Positions 63,967 through 64,000 of a DNA stretch of 64,000 bases are shown here, piece by piece. Source of the DNA: Planosporangium sp963837285 (GTDB lineage Bacteria > Actinomycetota > Actinomycetes > Mycobacteriales > Micromonosporaceae); contig CAWIMS010000004.1 of assembly GCA_963837285.1 (NCBI GenBank), positions 62,001-126,000 of the forward strand. Reading direction: 5' to 3'. Below the pieces are notes generated by a model that saw nothing but the letters and a program-made list of their open reading frames with translations, had not been told where the DNA came from and did no database searches. Position 1 is the first letter of the stretch. Each line of letters begins with the position of its first letter. The position numbers and the translations under genes were made by a program.

Positions 63967-64000
63967 CGACCCGGATCGGCATCGTCACCTTTCCCGGGTC
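63963..64000 (+). CDS. purQ: PurQ, glutaminase subunit, first 12 residues only
   Basis: The GTG at 63963 overlaps the purS stop and opens a frame TTRIGIVTFPG, the usual N-terminus of PurQ (glutamine amidotransferase subunit of FGAM synthase). The rest is beyond the window. Confidence 0.88.
   Translation, partial: MTTRIGIVTFPG

Overview
The window is chromosomal DNA from a high-G+C actinomycete (about 70% G+C by eye). GTG starts and ATGA/GTGA overlaps are frequent. Gene content (chitosanase, CBM-bearing exoproteins, STAND regulators, WXG100-type genes, a mycobacterial-type fabG4/htdX/fadA2 locus) points to Actinomycetota, probably a Micromonosporaceae-like soil bacterium. I found no rRNA, tRNA, integrase, transposase or CRISPR array.

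Layout. 1-7.4 kb: end of a Ca2+ antiporter, a DUF427 protein, a MacA/MacB-type ABC efflux operon with an anchored accessory protein and an orphan response regulator, then an RHH/GPP34 pair. 7.4-9.5 kb: a lower-G+C island with an AAA ATPase and a TOPRIM/DUF4276-like partner, a likely phage-defence pair. 9.6-20 kb: adaptor-regulator-kinase operon, lipoprotein, XRE-NB-ARC-TPR regulator, a frame-broken aldehyde dehydrogenase, a TANGO2-like protein and an anchored CBM protein. 20-28 kb: D-threonine-aldolase-like enzyme with RidA, FIST/GGDEF signalling pair, acyl-CoA-dehydrogenase-like gene divergent from a TetR/MFS operon. 28-38.6 kb: carbohydrate block (two GH95-like paralogues, GH97, GH75 chitosanase) with a Ser/Thr kinase and a methyltransferase. 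38.6-54.5 kb: a 1475-residue sensor-like protein, CPA1 antiporter, CBM2 protein, threonine dehydratase, oligopeptidase B, a GlcD/GlcE-like pair beside a perfect LexA box, GlpQ-like phosphodiesterase and a D-amino-acid-oxidase-like enzyme. 54.5-57.5 kb: WXG100-like gene, papain-like protease gene and a small gene, convergent with a membrane-anchored chagasin-like inhibitor. 57.5-64 kb: htdX/fabG4/fadA2 locus (two genes frame-broken), purB, a trypsin-like protease, purS and the start of purQ.

Two points stand out. First, the 54.6-57.4 kb cassette combines a type VII-style partner, a protease with papain's exact Gln-Cys and His-Asn spacing, and an inhibitor-fold protein whose known family blocks papain-like enzymes; it looks like an undescribed effector/self-protection system. 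Second, two unrelated families of long palindromic repeats (six copies each, plus a half copy) sit at gene 3' ends and never between divergent starts. They look like genome-specific terminators, and several genes read into them, so unrelated proteins end in the same tail (GTTSRK/N). A further 35-bp tandem array has grown out of one copy.

Eight apparent single-base indels are confined to three genes (16.9-18.3 and 58.4-61.1 kb); raw reads are needed to tell decay from sequencing error.
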